From Streptomyces sp. GESEQ-35 (GTDB lineage: Bacteria; Actinomycetota; Actinomycetes; Streptomycetales; Streptomycetaceae): 64,000 nt of DNA. The position numbers and the translations under genes are program-made. Location of the stretch: contig NZ_JAFFSX010000003.1 of the NCBI RefSeq assembly GCF_017948485.1, positions 434,001 to 498,000 on the forward strand, written 5' to 3'. The notes under the pieces were generated by a model that was not told where the DNA came from, made no database searches, and was given only the letters and a program-made list of their open reading frames with translations. Of the stretch, positions 33,505 through 46,866 are shown one piece after another (the first letter of the stretch is position 1; each line of letters opens with the position of its first letter).

Positions 33505-34860
33505 CTACCAGGCCCCGACCCGCCTCCGCGCCACGAGCGTCCACACACCGAGCACCGCCAACAGCACCGTGCCCGCGCCGATCCCGCCCACGGCGACCAC
33601 CGCCATCGTGGCGTCGCCGCTCCCGGACCTGTCGGAGCCGCCCTCGTTCGTGGCTTCCCGGTCCTGAGCCGTGAGCTCGAAGAGGTTCGGCGGCTGGGCT
33701 GATCCCGCGTAACCGGGCCCCGCCTCTGCCGCGCCGCTGACCCGTGTCCGCAGCGTCAGTTCGAAGGGCCCGTCGCCGAACCGTTCGCCCACCTGCTCAG
33801 CGAGATGGAGGACGAGGTAGTACGAGCCGGCGAATCGCATTCCGTTGACCTGGTCGGAATGGTCGTACCGGTTGGCGTACGCGGCCGGCGGCAGCGGATC
33901 GAGTGTCCCCGACTTCTGGCTGCCGTTGTAGCTGACGCTGACGTCGTCGACGCGGGCGCGCACGGGGTTGTAGAGGGACATGTCCAGGGCGACGGCCACC
34001 AGGCCGCCGTCGCCGCTCGAACTGCCCAACTCGGCGGTGGCGTAGAGCTGCTGTCCCCAGTCGACCGGCACCTTGTAGAAGACGGTCTGCCCGGGCCGCA
34101 GGTCGTCGCGCCAGACGCCTTGCCCGAGGGTTGTCGCCCGAGTGAAGCCGCCGCCGCCCTCACGGTGCTCGGCCTCGCTGAGCAGGGGGGTGGGCGAGGC
34201 GGAGTTCCAGTCCTCGGGTGCCTCGGTCTCAGCGGTCTGCCTCAGCCGCGGCTCGGAGACGGGGGCGAGCTCCAGGTCCCAGGCGCCGGGTGAGGAGTCG
34301 CTTCGGTCGGCGCGCTCGACGAGCAGGTAATAGGTGCCCGTGCCCTGGCAGGAGGAGCCGGTCGCGTGGGTCTCACGTGCTCCCCAGGCGGCGATCGGGT
34401 GCGGGCTGCGGCTCCCGAAGCCGACCGTCTCATACGAACAGGGGCGGCTGTTGGCGTCCCGCAGCGTCACCCTGAGGTTGTCGGTGGGGGCCACCGTGGT
34501 GCCTGCGCGTGGGACTGCGGTCACGGAGACGTAGACGTTCGACGTGGCGTCGAGTTCGAGGCGGTAGTAGAGCTTGCCGTCCTGTGGGAGGGAGCTGCGG
34601 TACGTAGTGCCCACGTCCAGCCGGTCGGCGCCCGTGGTGCCGGTCGCCCCGTCGACGGACCGGGCATCCTCATCGAAGGAGTACGGGCCAGGCGCCTCGA
34701 AGGCGTACGAGCCGGGTGTCACCCCGGCGAAGGCGGCATCACCCGGCAGGACTGTCGCCGCGCCCAGGACCGCTGCCACGACAGCCACGCGCGCGTGCCG
34801 CGACGGACGATGGCCGTGCCACCCCCTCGCACGCCACCACGCCGTACAGCGCCGCCCCAT
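33505..34860 (-). CDS. Secreted/membrane-anchored protein of unknown function
   Basis: 451 aa from the ATG at 34860. A long basic signal sequence (HARVAVVAAVLGAATVLPGD, ending AAFA) leads to a large extracellular region. A C-terminal transmembrane helix (MAVVAVGGIGAGTVLLAVLG) precedes ARRRVGAW, a type I anchor. Two similar beta-sandwich-like blocks can be seen: KLYYRLELDATSNVYVSVTA near 85 and TVFYKVPVDWGQQLYATAEL near 275, each followed by a YYL strand (TYYLLVERA, SYYLVLHLA). This suggests duplicated peptidase pre-/C-terminal-type domains. No enzyme motif seen. Possibly a cell-surface binding or adaptor protein. Confidence 0.8.
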   Translation of the reverse strand: MGRRCTAWWRARGWHGHRPSRHARVAVVAAVLGAATVLPGDAAFAGVTPGSYAFEAPGPYSFDEDARSVDGATGTTGADRLDVGTTYRSSLPQDGKLYYRLELDATSNVYVSVTAVPRAGTTVAPTDNLRVTLRDANSRPCSYETVGFGSRSPHPIAAWGARETHATGSSCQGTGTYYLLVERADRSDSSPGAWDLELAPVSEPRLRQTAETEAPEDWNSASPTPLLSEAEHREGGGGFTRATTLGQGVWRDDLRPGQTVFYKVPVDWGQQLYATAELGSSSGDGGLVAVALDMSLYNPVRARVDDVSVSYNGSQKSGTLDPLPPAAYANRYDHSDQVNGMRFAGSYYLVLHLAEQVGERFGDGPFELTLRTRVSGAAEAGPGYAGSAQPPNLFELTAQDREATNEGGSDRSGSGDATMAVVAVGGIGAGTVLLAVLGVWTLVARRRVGAW

Positions 34861-35009
34861 CACGCGCCACCCCTCGTCGTCGCCGGACCGGGACCGTGGC
34901 CCATCCTGCCCCGATCGGGGGTATGTCATCCGCGCAATCCGTACGAGCGGCCGAAACACCCGCCTCAAAGGCATCCCCTGACACATCCGGGGACACCCCG
35001 CAACACAAA

Positions 35010-35035
35010 ACCCCGACCGCGAGGGCGGTCGGGGT
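35010..35035. terminator. Terminator after DLW-39 gene
   Basis: ACCCCGACCGC pairs with GCGGTCGGGGT around GAGG. On the minus strand it ends in GGTTTTGTG, a T-run, serving the DLW-39 gene. Confidence 0.85.
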
Positions 35036-35058
35036 CTTTCAGAATCCGTTGTCGATAC

Positions 35059-35187
35059 TCACGAACCCGTGGGCACGGAGTCAGTCGCCTCCGTCCACAG
35101 ATCCTGCTCGGCGCGATCCGCCTGGATCTGGCGGTACACGAGGAGCCCGCCGATGGCGGCCAGTGCGACCAGGAGAAGCTTCTTCAC
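35059..35187 (-). CDS. DLW-39 family small membrane protein
   Basis: 42 aa from a GTG. The sequence KKLLLVALAAIGGLLVYRQI is one membrane helix, followed by ADRAEQDLWTEATDSVPTGS with the diagnostic DLW. The family is a tiny conserved actinobacterial protein usually found close to gyrA and DUF3566 genes, as here. Function unknown. Confidence 0.88.
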   Translation of the reverse strand: MKKLLLVALAAIGGLLVYRQIQADRAEQDLWTEATDSVPTGS

Positions 35188-35514
35188 CGCGCGACCTCGT
35201 CTTTCCTTGACGTAGGGGACCTCTGGCGCCCGACTATACACACCGACCGATACCGATCGGTGACCTGTATCGGCAGCCAACTGCCGTCCGGAACAGCGCA
35301 GTAGAAGCGGACGTCGACGCTCCGATCGGAGGGTGATCACATCGCCACGGAGGGCGACTTTGGGTCCCTCTATCTACCTTTCAGCCCTCTTGCACCCATC
35401 CGAGTGGTGTTGATCGGAAGATCGACGCGTCACGGGCGTCGGTCCACCACTTCGCGACCCACATACACATCATGAGGAAAGTACGCAAATCGCCCAACCC
35501 GAAAGTGAGGGGCC
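35188..35514. other. Intergenic promoter region with GATCGG palindromes
   Basis: No gene. It has ACCGATCGGT (35252-35261) and CTCCGATCGGAG (35320-35331), two perfect palindromes sharing CGATCG. A minus-strand TATAGT at 35233-35238 is a plausible -10 for the DLW-39 gene. The palindromes may be operators or chance. Confidence 0.35.
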
Positions 35515-35850
35515 ATGGCCCGCACCAAGGTCATGAAGCTGTGGACCGCCATCGTCACCGCCTTCCTGGCGCTGTGCACGACGCTCGGACTCATCACCAC
35601 GGCCGCCGCGGCGGCCGTACCGCAGACCGAGGCGGCGAGCGAGAGCGTCGCGCAGGTGACGACACCGCCGATCCCCTGGGCCTGGTCCCGCTCACTGCCC
35701 CCCACCATGAAGCAGCGCATCCACGCCGAGGCACACGGCAAGTCCCCCAGCTGCCGCCACCGCCCGTCGGCGGACACGGTTGAGGACACGGCTCTCGAAG
35801 CCGCCTCCCTCTGCGACCCGGCCGAGCCCGTCACCACCCTCCAGCGCTGA
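35515..35850 (+). CDS. DUF6344 family secreted protein
   Basis: 111 aa. The signal peptide is LWTAIVTAFLALCTTLGLIT followed by TAAAAA. The mature part contains WAWSRSLPPTMKQRIHAEAH and a short Cys pair (SCRHRPSADT, LCDPAEP). It matches the small DUF6344 family of streptomycetes. No catalytic motif seen. A terminator follows 66 bp after the stop. Confidence 0.8.
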   Translation: MARTKVMKLWTAIVTAFLALCTTLGLITTAAAAAVPQTEAASESVAQVTTPPIPWAWSRSLPPTMKQRIHAEAHGKSPSCRHRPSADTVEDTALEAASLCDPAEPVTTLQR

Positions 35851-35915
35851 CCCCCGGCACGCTCTTTCCTCCCCCATCCGGCAAAGGCGAACTTGCGTAC
35901 AGCACCGCCCGGACC

Positions 35916-35948
35916 AAGGCCCGGCCGCTCACCGAGCGGCCGGGCCTT
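35916..35948 (+). terminator. Terminator of the DUF6344 gene
   Basis: AAGGCCCGGCCGCT pairs with AGCGGCCGGGCCTT (14 bp, 5-nt loop), followed by TTC T. Confidence 0.88.
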
Positions 35949-35970
35949 TCTCATGGAGCCGGATATGCCA

Positions 35971-36002
35971 AAGACCCCCGACCACGTTCGGTTGGGGGTC
36001 TT
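35971..36002 (-). terminator. Terminator of tRNA-Ile
   Basis: AAGACCCCC-GACC pairs with GGTT-GGGGGTCTT (13 pairs, one G-U, 6-nt loop). It faces the tRNA-Ile gene and lies 23 bp from the DUF6344 terminator. Confidence 0.8.
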
Positions 36003-36007
36003 CATGC

Positions 36008-36084
36008 TGGTGGGGCTAACAGGATTTGAACCTGTGGCCTCATCCTTATCAGGGATGCGCTCTAACCAACTGAGCTATAGCCCC
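36008..36084 (-). tRNA. tRNA-Ile (GAT), CCA encoded
   Basis: The minus strand begins GGGGCTATAGCTCAGTTGG and ends TTAGCCCC-ACCA. Anticodon loop CTGATAA gives GAT. The D-, anticodon and T-stems (ACAGGTTCAAATCCTGT) all pair. Confidence 0.95.
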
Positions 36085-36208
36085 GCCGCGCTCTGCGGTG
36101 TGTGTCCCGCGCGCTGACCCCTGAAGATTAGCGCACGACGTGGGCAGTCCCAAAATCGATAGTCAGAGGACCGTAGGCCGAGGTTTGAAACGGCGTTCGC
36201 AGTTAATG

Positions 36209-37003
36209 TCACTCGTCTTCGGCCAGCGTCAGCTCGACGCCGCCCACGAAGCCCGCCGACAGGTTGTAGATGAACGCGCCGAGCGTCGCCAGTGCCGTCG
36301 CGAGGACGACGTCGATGACCGCGATGATCGACGTGAACATCAGGACGTGGGGGAGTGACAGGAACGACTGGAGGTCGAAGCCGTTCGACTCGTTCGAGCC
36401 GGTGGCCTCCGAGATCGTGCCGCCGACCGTCGAGAAGACACCCATCGCGTCCATGACCATCCACAGCACCGCCGAAGCGACGATCGTGCAGAGGCCCAGC
36501 GCGATGGAGAGCAGGAAGCTCACCTTCATGACCGACCACGGGTCGGCCTTCGAGACCCGCAGCCGAGCCTTGCGGGTGCGGGGCGTCGTACGTGCGCCCG
36601 TGCGGGGCCGACGTACGGCGCCGGCGGGCGCCGCCGCGGGCTCGTAGGCCTGCGGCGGGTGGTAGGGCCCGGCGGGCTGCTGGGGCTGGGGCTGGCGCTC
36701 CCCCGGCAGCGGAGAGGGCGACGGCTGCGGCGCCGCCTGTGCGGCGGGCTGGGCCGGCGGCTGGGGCTGGGCGCCCGGAGCGGCCGGGCCCGCTCCAGCC
36801 GGGTATTGCTGGGTCTGCGGGCCTCGGGTGTCCGGCACAGTTCCCCCCTGGGGTCCTTGAGTATCAGGCGAGTGCGAGTCGGTCGCGGATGACTTGATCG
36901 CTTGCAGATTGGTCGTGTGCGAGTCCGTCACACGCGCCGCGGAGCCAGAGGCGCCGCCGTCCGTGTTCGTACCGGTCGATCCGGCGCCCGTGGCTCCGCT
37001 CAC
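36209..37003 (-). CDS. DUF3566 transmembrane protein
   Basis: 264 aa, GTG start, GAGGAG upstream, 18 bp after gyrA ends. About 135 residues of disordered Pro/Gln/Ala-rich sequence precede a basic patch (TPRTRKARLRVSKADPWSVM) and the DUF3566 core with two or three membrane helices (VSFLLSIALGLCTIVASAVL; IIAVIDVVLATALATLGAFI). The tail is VGGVELTLAEDE. It is always found just downstream of gyrA in actinobacteria. Function unknown. Confidence 0.9.
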   Translation of the reverse strand: MSGATGAGSTGTNTDGGASGSAARVTDSHTTNLQAIKSSATDSHSPDTQGPQGGTVPDTRGPQTQQYPAGAGPAAPGAQPQPPAQPAAQAAPQPSPSPLPGERQPQPQQPAGPYHPPQAYEPAAAPAGAVRRPRTGARTTPRTRKARLRVSKADPWSVMKVSFLLSIALGLCTIVASAVLWMVMDAMGVFSTVGGTISEATGSNESNGFDLQSFLSLPHVLMFTSIIAVIDVVLATALATLGAFIYNLSAGFVGGVELTLAEDE

Positions 37004-37021
37004 GATGACTCACTCCTCGTG

Positions 37022-39613
<2,592 letters not shown>

Positions 39614-39655
39614 TGCTGGTGAAGATCCTTCCTGGTGCGGTCAGCTGAGACCGAC

Positions 39656-42103
<2,448 letters not shown>

Positions 42104-42646
42104 TCACCCATAGGTGTCGCCGGGTCCCGTACTGCCCGGAGCACGCAGAGGGCCATAGCGGCGGGCGGGGCCACTGGGGCCGTTCACCTTGATCATCTTC
42201 ACGGTGCCGTGGCCGAGGTCCTCGTTGAGACGGGCGACCAGCGTGGGGGCGAGCAGGCGCAGATTCGTCGCCCACGCGGTGGAGTCGCAGCGCACGATCA
42301 GCACATGCTCGTCCTCGTCGTACTTCTCCGGCTCGCAGTGCTTGGCCACGTCCTCGCCGACGATCTGCGGCCAGCGGCCCATCACACCGCCCACCGCGGC
42401 CGGGGCCTCCCAACCGCGCTCGTTGATCAGGCGGTTGATCGCGGCACCGAGCGCCATGGGGTCGCGTCCATCGGCACGCGCGCCGGAGCGCAGTCCGCCG
42501 CGGCGCGCCTGCTTCTTCTGCTGCGCCGCGTCTCCACGCGCGCGTGCCTGTTCCTTCGCGGCGCGCAGCGCCACGCGCGCGAGGTCGACGCCGGACGGCT
42601 CGGGTGCCTTCTCCTCAGGTGCTCTCTTGGAGTCGTCGGTCGTCAT
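42104..42646 (-). CDS. DUF721 (DciA-like) protein
   Basis: 180 aa. The N-terminus is basic and disordered ([18 protein letters not shown]). The DUF721 domain (65-180) has [35 protein letters not shown] and [23 protein letters not shown]721 proteins outside the gammaproteobacteria correspond to DciA, the helicase-loader replacement for DnaC/DnaI. Its ATG overlaps the recF stop (ATGA), between recF and gyrB, which fits a replication role. Confidence 0.88.
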   Translation of the reverse strand: MTTDDSKRAPEEKAPEPSGVDLARVALRAAKEQARARGDAAQQKKQARRGGLRSGARADGRDPMALGAAINRLINERGWEAPAAVGGVMGRWPQIVGEDVAKHCEPEKYDEDEHVLIVRCDSTAWATNLRLLAPTLVARLNEDLGHGTVKMIKVNGPSGPARRYGPLRAPGSTGPGDTYG

Positions 42647-43764
42647 GCGCGCTCCACCGTCCCGTCCGACACGGTGTACCGCGTCCCCGTCAGTACGTGC
42701 GGTACGTCGTCGTCCACCGCGGCCGTCACCAGCACCTGCTCACCCGGCGCGACCAGCTCGGCCAGCCGCTCGCGCCGACGGGTGTCCAGCTCGGCGAACA
42801 CGTCGTCGAGGATCAGCACCGGCTCGTTCCCCTCGGCCCTGAGCAGGTCGTACGACGCCAGCCGCAGCGCCAGCGCATAGGACCAGGACTCGCCGTGGGA
42901 GGCGTATCCCTTGGCGGGCAACTGACCGAGTTTGAGATTCAAATCGTCTCGATGAGGCCCTACGAGGGTGACGCCCCGCTCGATCTCCTGCTTGCGGGCA
43001 TCGGCGAGCGCGGCCATCAGCTGCGTGTAGAGGTCCTCGCGCGTGTGCGCCTCACCCGGTGCGGACGGCTTGTACTCCAGGGCGACCGGGCCGCCGCCGG
43101 GGGCCAGTTGCTCGTACGCCTTGTCGGCCAGCGGCTGGATCGCGGCTACCAGGTCCAGGCGCTGGGCGAGCAACTCGGCGCCTACACGCGCGAGGTGCTG
43201 GTCCCAGACGTCGAGGGTGGACAGGTCCATCGAGCGACCGCCGTGCCGTCGGGCCAACGCGGCCGATTTCAGCAGGGTGTTGCGCTGCTTGAGGACCCGT
43301 TCGTAGTCCGAGCGCACACCCGCCATACGCGGGGAGCGGGCGGTGATCAGCTCGTCCAGGAAACGGCGCCGCTCCCCGGGGTCGCCCTTGACCAGCGCGA
43401 GATCCTCCGGCGCGAACAGCACAGTCCGTACGATGCCCAGCACATCACGGGGTCTGACCTGCGAGGACCTATTGATGCGGGCACGGTTCGACTTGCCGGG
43501 GTTCAGCTCGAGCTCGACCAGCTGCTGCCGCTCACCCTGCTTGACCTGCGCCCGGATGACCGCACGGTCGGCGCCCATACGGACGAGGGGGGAGTCAGAG
43601 GCGACGCGATGGCTGCCGAGAGTGGCGAGGTAGCCGACCGCTTCGACGAGGTTCGTCTTGCCCTGCCCGTTGGGGCCCACGAAGGCCGTGACACCCGGGT
43701 CGAGCGGAACTTCGACCCGGGCGTACGAGCGGAAGTCGGCCAGCGACAGATGCGTGACGTGCAT
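42643..43764 (-). CDS. recF: DNA replication/repair protein RecF
   Basis: 373 aa. Walker [18 protein letters not shown] (about 29-45), signature [13 protein letters not shown] region, and Walker B/D-loop [21 protein letters not shown]. An SMC-like ATPase that loads RecA at gapped DNA. Start [20 protein letters not shown]. It overlaps the DUF721 gene by 4 bp. Confidence 0.97.
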   Translation of the reverse strand: MHVTHLSLADFRSYARVEVPLDPGVTAFVGPNGQGKTNLVEAVGYLATLGSHRVASDSPLVRMGADRAVIRAQVKQGERQQLVELELNPGKSNRARINRSSQVRPRDVLGIVRTVLFAPEDLALVKGDPGERRRFLDELITARSPRMAGVRSDYERVLKQRNTLLKSAALARRHGGRSMDLSTLDVWDQHLARVGAELLAQRLDLVAAIQPLADKAYEQLAPGGGPVALEYKPSAPGEAHTREDLYTQLMAALADARKQEIERGVTLVGPHRDDLNLKLGQLPAKGYASHGESWSYALALRLASYDLLRAEGNEPVLILDDVFAELDTRRRERLAELVAPGEQVLVTAAVDDDVPHVLTGTRYTVSDGTVERA

Positions 43765-43803
43765 GGTCGTTCGCCGACCTCCCCCAGTGTCCTGTGGTGC
43801 TGG

Positions 43804-44679
43804 TTACTTCTTCTCGACCGCGTGACCGCCGAACTGGTTCCGCAGCGCCGCGATCATCTTCATCTGCGGAGAGTCATCCTGGCGCGAGGCGAACCGCGCG
43901 AACAGGGACGCCGTGATCGCGGGCAACGGCACGGCGTTGTCGATGGCGGCTTCCACAGTCCAGCGGCCTTCGCCGGAGTCCTGTGCATAACCGCGCAGCT
44001 GCTGAAGGTGCTCGTCCTCGTCGAGGGCGTTCACCGCGAGGTCGAGCAGCCAGGAGCGGATGACCGTCCCCTCCTGCCAGGAACGGAACACCTCCCGGAC
44101 GTCGGTCACGGAGTCGACCTTCTCCAGGAGCTCCCAGCCCTCGGCATAGGCCTGCATCATCGCGTACTCGATGCCGTTGTGGACCATCTTCGCGAAGTGG
44201 CCCGCGCCGACCTTGCCGGCGTGCACCGCGCCGAGATCGCCCTTGGGCTTGAGGGCGTCGAAGACCGGCAGCACCTTGGCGACGTTCTCCGCGTCGCCGC
44301 CGTACATCAGCGCGTAGCCGTTCTCCAGGCCCCAGACGCCGCCGGAGACACCGCAGTCGACGAAACCTATGCCTTTGGCGGCCAGCTCCTCGGCGTGCTT
44401 CTCGTCGTCCGTCCAGCGCGAGTTGCCGCCGTCCACGACGACATCACCGGGCTCCAGCAGCTCGGCCAGTTCGTCGAGGGTCGACTGGGTGGGGGCACCG
44501 GCCGGGACCATCACCCATACGACGCGCGGACCGCTGAGCTTGCCCACAAGCTCTTCCAGGCTGTGGACATCGGCGAGGTCCGGGTTGCGGTCGTATCCGA
44601 CGACGGTGTGGCCTGCGCGGCGGATCCGCTCGCGCATGTTGCCGCCCATCTTGCCGAGGCCGACGAGACCGAGATCCAT
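43804..44679 (-). CDS. gnd: 6-phosphogluconate dehydrogenase, decarboxylating (short form)
   Basis: 291 aa, the short NAD-type form (about 300 aa) rather than the 470-aa enzyme. Rossmann GLGKMGGNMRERI at the N-terminus, GGNSRWTDDE, GVSGGVWGLENGYALM and KMVHNGIEYAMMQAYAEG with the catalytic Lys/Asn. It converts 6-phosphogluconate to ribulose 5-phosphate plus CO2. Its place between dnaN and recF is a conserved streptomycete feature. AAGGA precedes the ATG. Two DnaA-box-like sites lie upstream (44825-44856). Confidence 0.95.
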   Translation of the reverse strand: MDLGLVGLGKMGGNMRERIRRAGHTVVGYDRNPDLADVHSLEELVGKLSGPRVVWVMVPAGAPTQSTLDELAELLEPGDVVVDGGNSRWTDDEKHAEELAAKGIGFVDCGVSGGVWGLENGYALMYGGDAENVAKVLPVFDALKPKGDLGAVHAGKVGAGHFAKMVHNGIEYAMMQAYAEGWELLEKVDSVTDVREVFRSWQEGTVIRSWLLDLAVNALDEDEHLQQLRGYAQDSGEGRWTVEAAIDNAVPLPAITASLFARFASRQDDSPQMKMIAALRNQFGGHAVEKK

Positions 44680-44824
44680 CAGTTGTTCCTTAGGTTGCTG
44701 TGTGGCGTGTGAGGCACCTTCGTACCCACGTCCGAGCCTAAACCCGGACGCTCACGCACACCTGTGGGCATACGCGCTCATACGTACACCCCGACCTGCG
44801 GCTTCGACGGACGGGCGAGCCCGG

Positions 44825-44856
44825 TTGTCCACTCGGAGCTCACACCCTGTGGACAA
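44825..44856. promoter_or_regulatory. DnaA boxes between dnaN and gnd
   Basis: TTGTCCACT at 44825-44833 (one mismatch) and TGTGGACAA at 44848-44856 (exact, minus-strand box). They face each other, 14 bp apart, in the 197-bp gap upstream of gnd. Confidence 0.65.
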
Positions 44857-44876
44857 CCGACCGCGGCGTCGGCCGC

Positions 44877-46007
44877 TCAGCCACTCAGACGCACAGGCAT
44901 GATCAGGTACTTGTAGGCCTCGTCCGCCTCGGCGTCCAGCGCCGGCTTGCCACTGAGCAGCGCGGGCTTGGTGGACGTCGTGAACGACAGCTGGGCCACC
45001 GGGGAGTCGATGGCGCTGAGGCCGTCCAGCAGGAACGTCGGGTTGAAGGCGATGGACACGTCGTCGCCCTCCAGCTGGGCGTCCACCCGTTCCACAGCCT
45101 GTGCGTCGTCGCTGGAACCGGCCTCCAGGATGAGCACACCCTGCTCGAAGCTGAGCCGCACCGGAGTGTTGCGCTCGGCGACCAGGGCCACGCGCTTGAC
45201 GGCCTCCACGAAGGGGGCGGTCTCGATCACGGCGATGGAGTTGAACTCCGTCGGGAACAGCGAGCGGTACTTCGGGAGGTCGCCCTCCAGCAGACGGGTC
45301 GTCGTACGCCGGCCGGCACCCTCGAAGCCGATCAGGCCCTCGCCCGCACCCGAACCGGACAGCGCCAGGATCACGCTGTCGCCGCTGGTGAGCGCCTTGG
45401 CGGTGTCCAGGAGCGTCTTGGCAGGCACCAGGGCGACCGCGGACGCCTCGGGGTTCTCCGGCTTCCACAGGAACTCGCGGACCGCGAAGCGGTAGCGGTC
45501 GGTGGAGGCCAGGGTGACCCGGTCGCCCTCGATCTCGATACGCACACCGGTGAGGACGGGCAGCGTGTCGTCACGGCCTGCGGCGATGGCGACCTGGGAG
45601 GCGGCCGAGGCGAAGACCTCGCCGGGGACGGTGCCGGTCGCCGTCGGCATCTGCGGCAGCGCCGGGTACTCCTCCACAGGCAGTGTGTGGAGTGTGAACC
45701 GCGAGGAGCCGCAGACCACCGTCGCCCGTACACCGTCTGTGGAAATCTCCACCGGGCGGTTGGGCAGTGCGCGGCAGATGTCGGCGAGCAGCCGGCCCGA
45801 TACGAGGACCGTGCCCTCCTCCTCGACCTCGGCGTCCACGGACACCCGCGCGGAGACCTCGTAGTCGAAGCTGGACAGGCTCAGCTGGCCTTCCTCGGCC
45901 TTCAGCAGAAGGCCGGCGAGGACAGGCGCCGGCGGACGGGCCGGGAGGCTGCGCGCCGCCCAGGCCACTGCCTCCGCGAGTACGTCGCGTTCCACCCGGA
46001 TCTTCAC
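44877..46007 (-). CDS. dnaN: DNA polymerase III beta subunit (sliding clamp)
   Basis: 376 aa from the GTG at 46007 (VKIRVERDVLAEAVAWAARS), with GGAGG upstream. Three-domain clamp fold; recognisable LAGLLLKAEEGQLSLSSFDY, SGRLLADICRALPNRPVEI and the C-terminal YKYLIMPVRLSG. It encircles DNA and tethers polymerase III. It lies directly left of oriC and is transcribed away from it. Confidence 0.98.
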   Translation of the reverse strand: MKIRVERDVLAEAVAWAARSLPARPPAPVLAGLLLKAEEGQLSLSSFDYEVSARVSVDAEVEEEGTVLVSGRLLADICRALPNRPVEISTDGVRATVVCGSSRFTLHTLPVEEYPALPQMPTATGTVPGEVFASAASQVAIAAGRDDTLPVLTGVRIEIEGDRVTLASTDRYRFAVREFLWKPENPEASAVALVPAKTLLDTAKALTSGDSVILALSGSGAGEGLIGFEGAGRRTTTRLLEGDLPKYRSLFPTEFNSIAVIETAPFVEAVKRVALVAERNTPVRLSFEQGVLILEAGSSDDAQAVERVDAQLEGDDVSIAFNPTFLLDGLSAIDSPVAQLSFTTSTKPALLSGKPALDAEADEAYKYLIMPVRLSG

Positions 46008-46866
46008 TGTTGCCGCCTCCTGCTGTTGCCGGCGCTTCTCGGCCTGCCTGGCTTCGTCGTCTGTCTCGGTGTGTTCGGCCCCTGTGAGGGGAAGGACACC
46101 GGGGAACAGTCTGACGCACGGCACTGACAGTAGGTGCCTCTCGGGGTCAAGTCGTGACGAGGGGCAGTCGGACGCCGAAGAGCGAGTTGTGCACAGGACC
46201 CCCTTCTAAACGAATTCCTAGCTCTCTCTAGTTGGGAGTAGTAGTAGGGCCTGTGGATACGGTGGATAACCCTGTTTTCCCAGGTCAGCAGGGAGATTTT
46301 GTCCACGGGCCCTGTGGGCGACGACGGTGGACAACTAGGCGAATCTGTGGAGAACGGAAAGTTCTGCACACCCCGTGCACAGCCTGAGGTGACTTCTCCC
46401 CAGGGCCGTCCCCAGCTTTACCCACCTTTCCCACAGCCCAACCCGGCACCTTGATGTGACGGCTTTCACTCGACCCGGTGAGTAGGCGCGTCGCGTTGCC
46501 GAACAGTGGACAGCGGTGTGGAGAACCTGGCAATCACTGGGGACAACCTGCCCCAGCCTGTGGGTTGCCGGTGGACAACTTCGTGCACACCCTGTGGATC
46601 CTCTCGCTGTCCACAGTCTGTGGAGATCGTTCGTCCACGAATCCACAGGCACCTGACCTGGCTTGATGCTCTGTCAACAGAGTGGGCTGTGGACAGGATC
46701 TGGACAACTTCCCAGTCCCCAGGGTGTGGACGGCAGAAAGTCACCGAATCTGTGGAGAGTGGCCGTAACGCGGCCCGTATTCGAACACCGGGTTGCCGCG
46801 GCACGAAGAAGGGCGCCCTCCGGATCTCCTCCGGAGGGCGCCCTCGTCGTCGTAACTCTGTGGCTG
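46008..46866. other. oriC: Chromosomal replication origin oriC
   Basis: The 859-bp non-coding gap between dnaN and dnaA holds about 19 DnaA-box-like 9-mers on both strands. One mismatch to TTGTCCACA/TTATCCACA: 46252, 46261, 46299, 46326, 46346, 46517, 46538, 46570, 46607, 46688, 46699. Two mismatches: 46427, 46505, 46593, 46619, 46631, 46639, 46725, 46751. None is exact. Boxes at 46252 and 46261 touch in tandem. The AT-richer 46201-46260 also lies before dnaN and may contain its promoter. A gap without boxes, 46436-46504, splits the array into two groups. Streptomyces oriC regions are described as having 19 boxes between dnaA and dnaN, which agrees. Confidence 0.95.
46810..46844 (-). terminator. 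Terminator of dnaA
   Basis: AGGGCGCCCTCCGGA pairs perfectly with 46830-46844 (15 bp, loop TCTCC). On the minus strand TTCTTCG follows. It lies 22 bp after the dnaA stop and separates dnaA transcription from oriC. Confidence 0.9.

Noticed and set aside
44562..44570. TGTGGACAT, a one-mismatch DnaA box in gnd
   Set aside because: An isolated single match inside coding sequence; expected by chance in this base composition.
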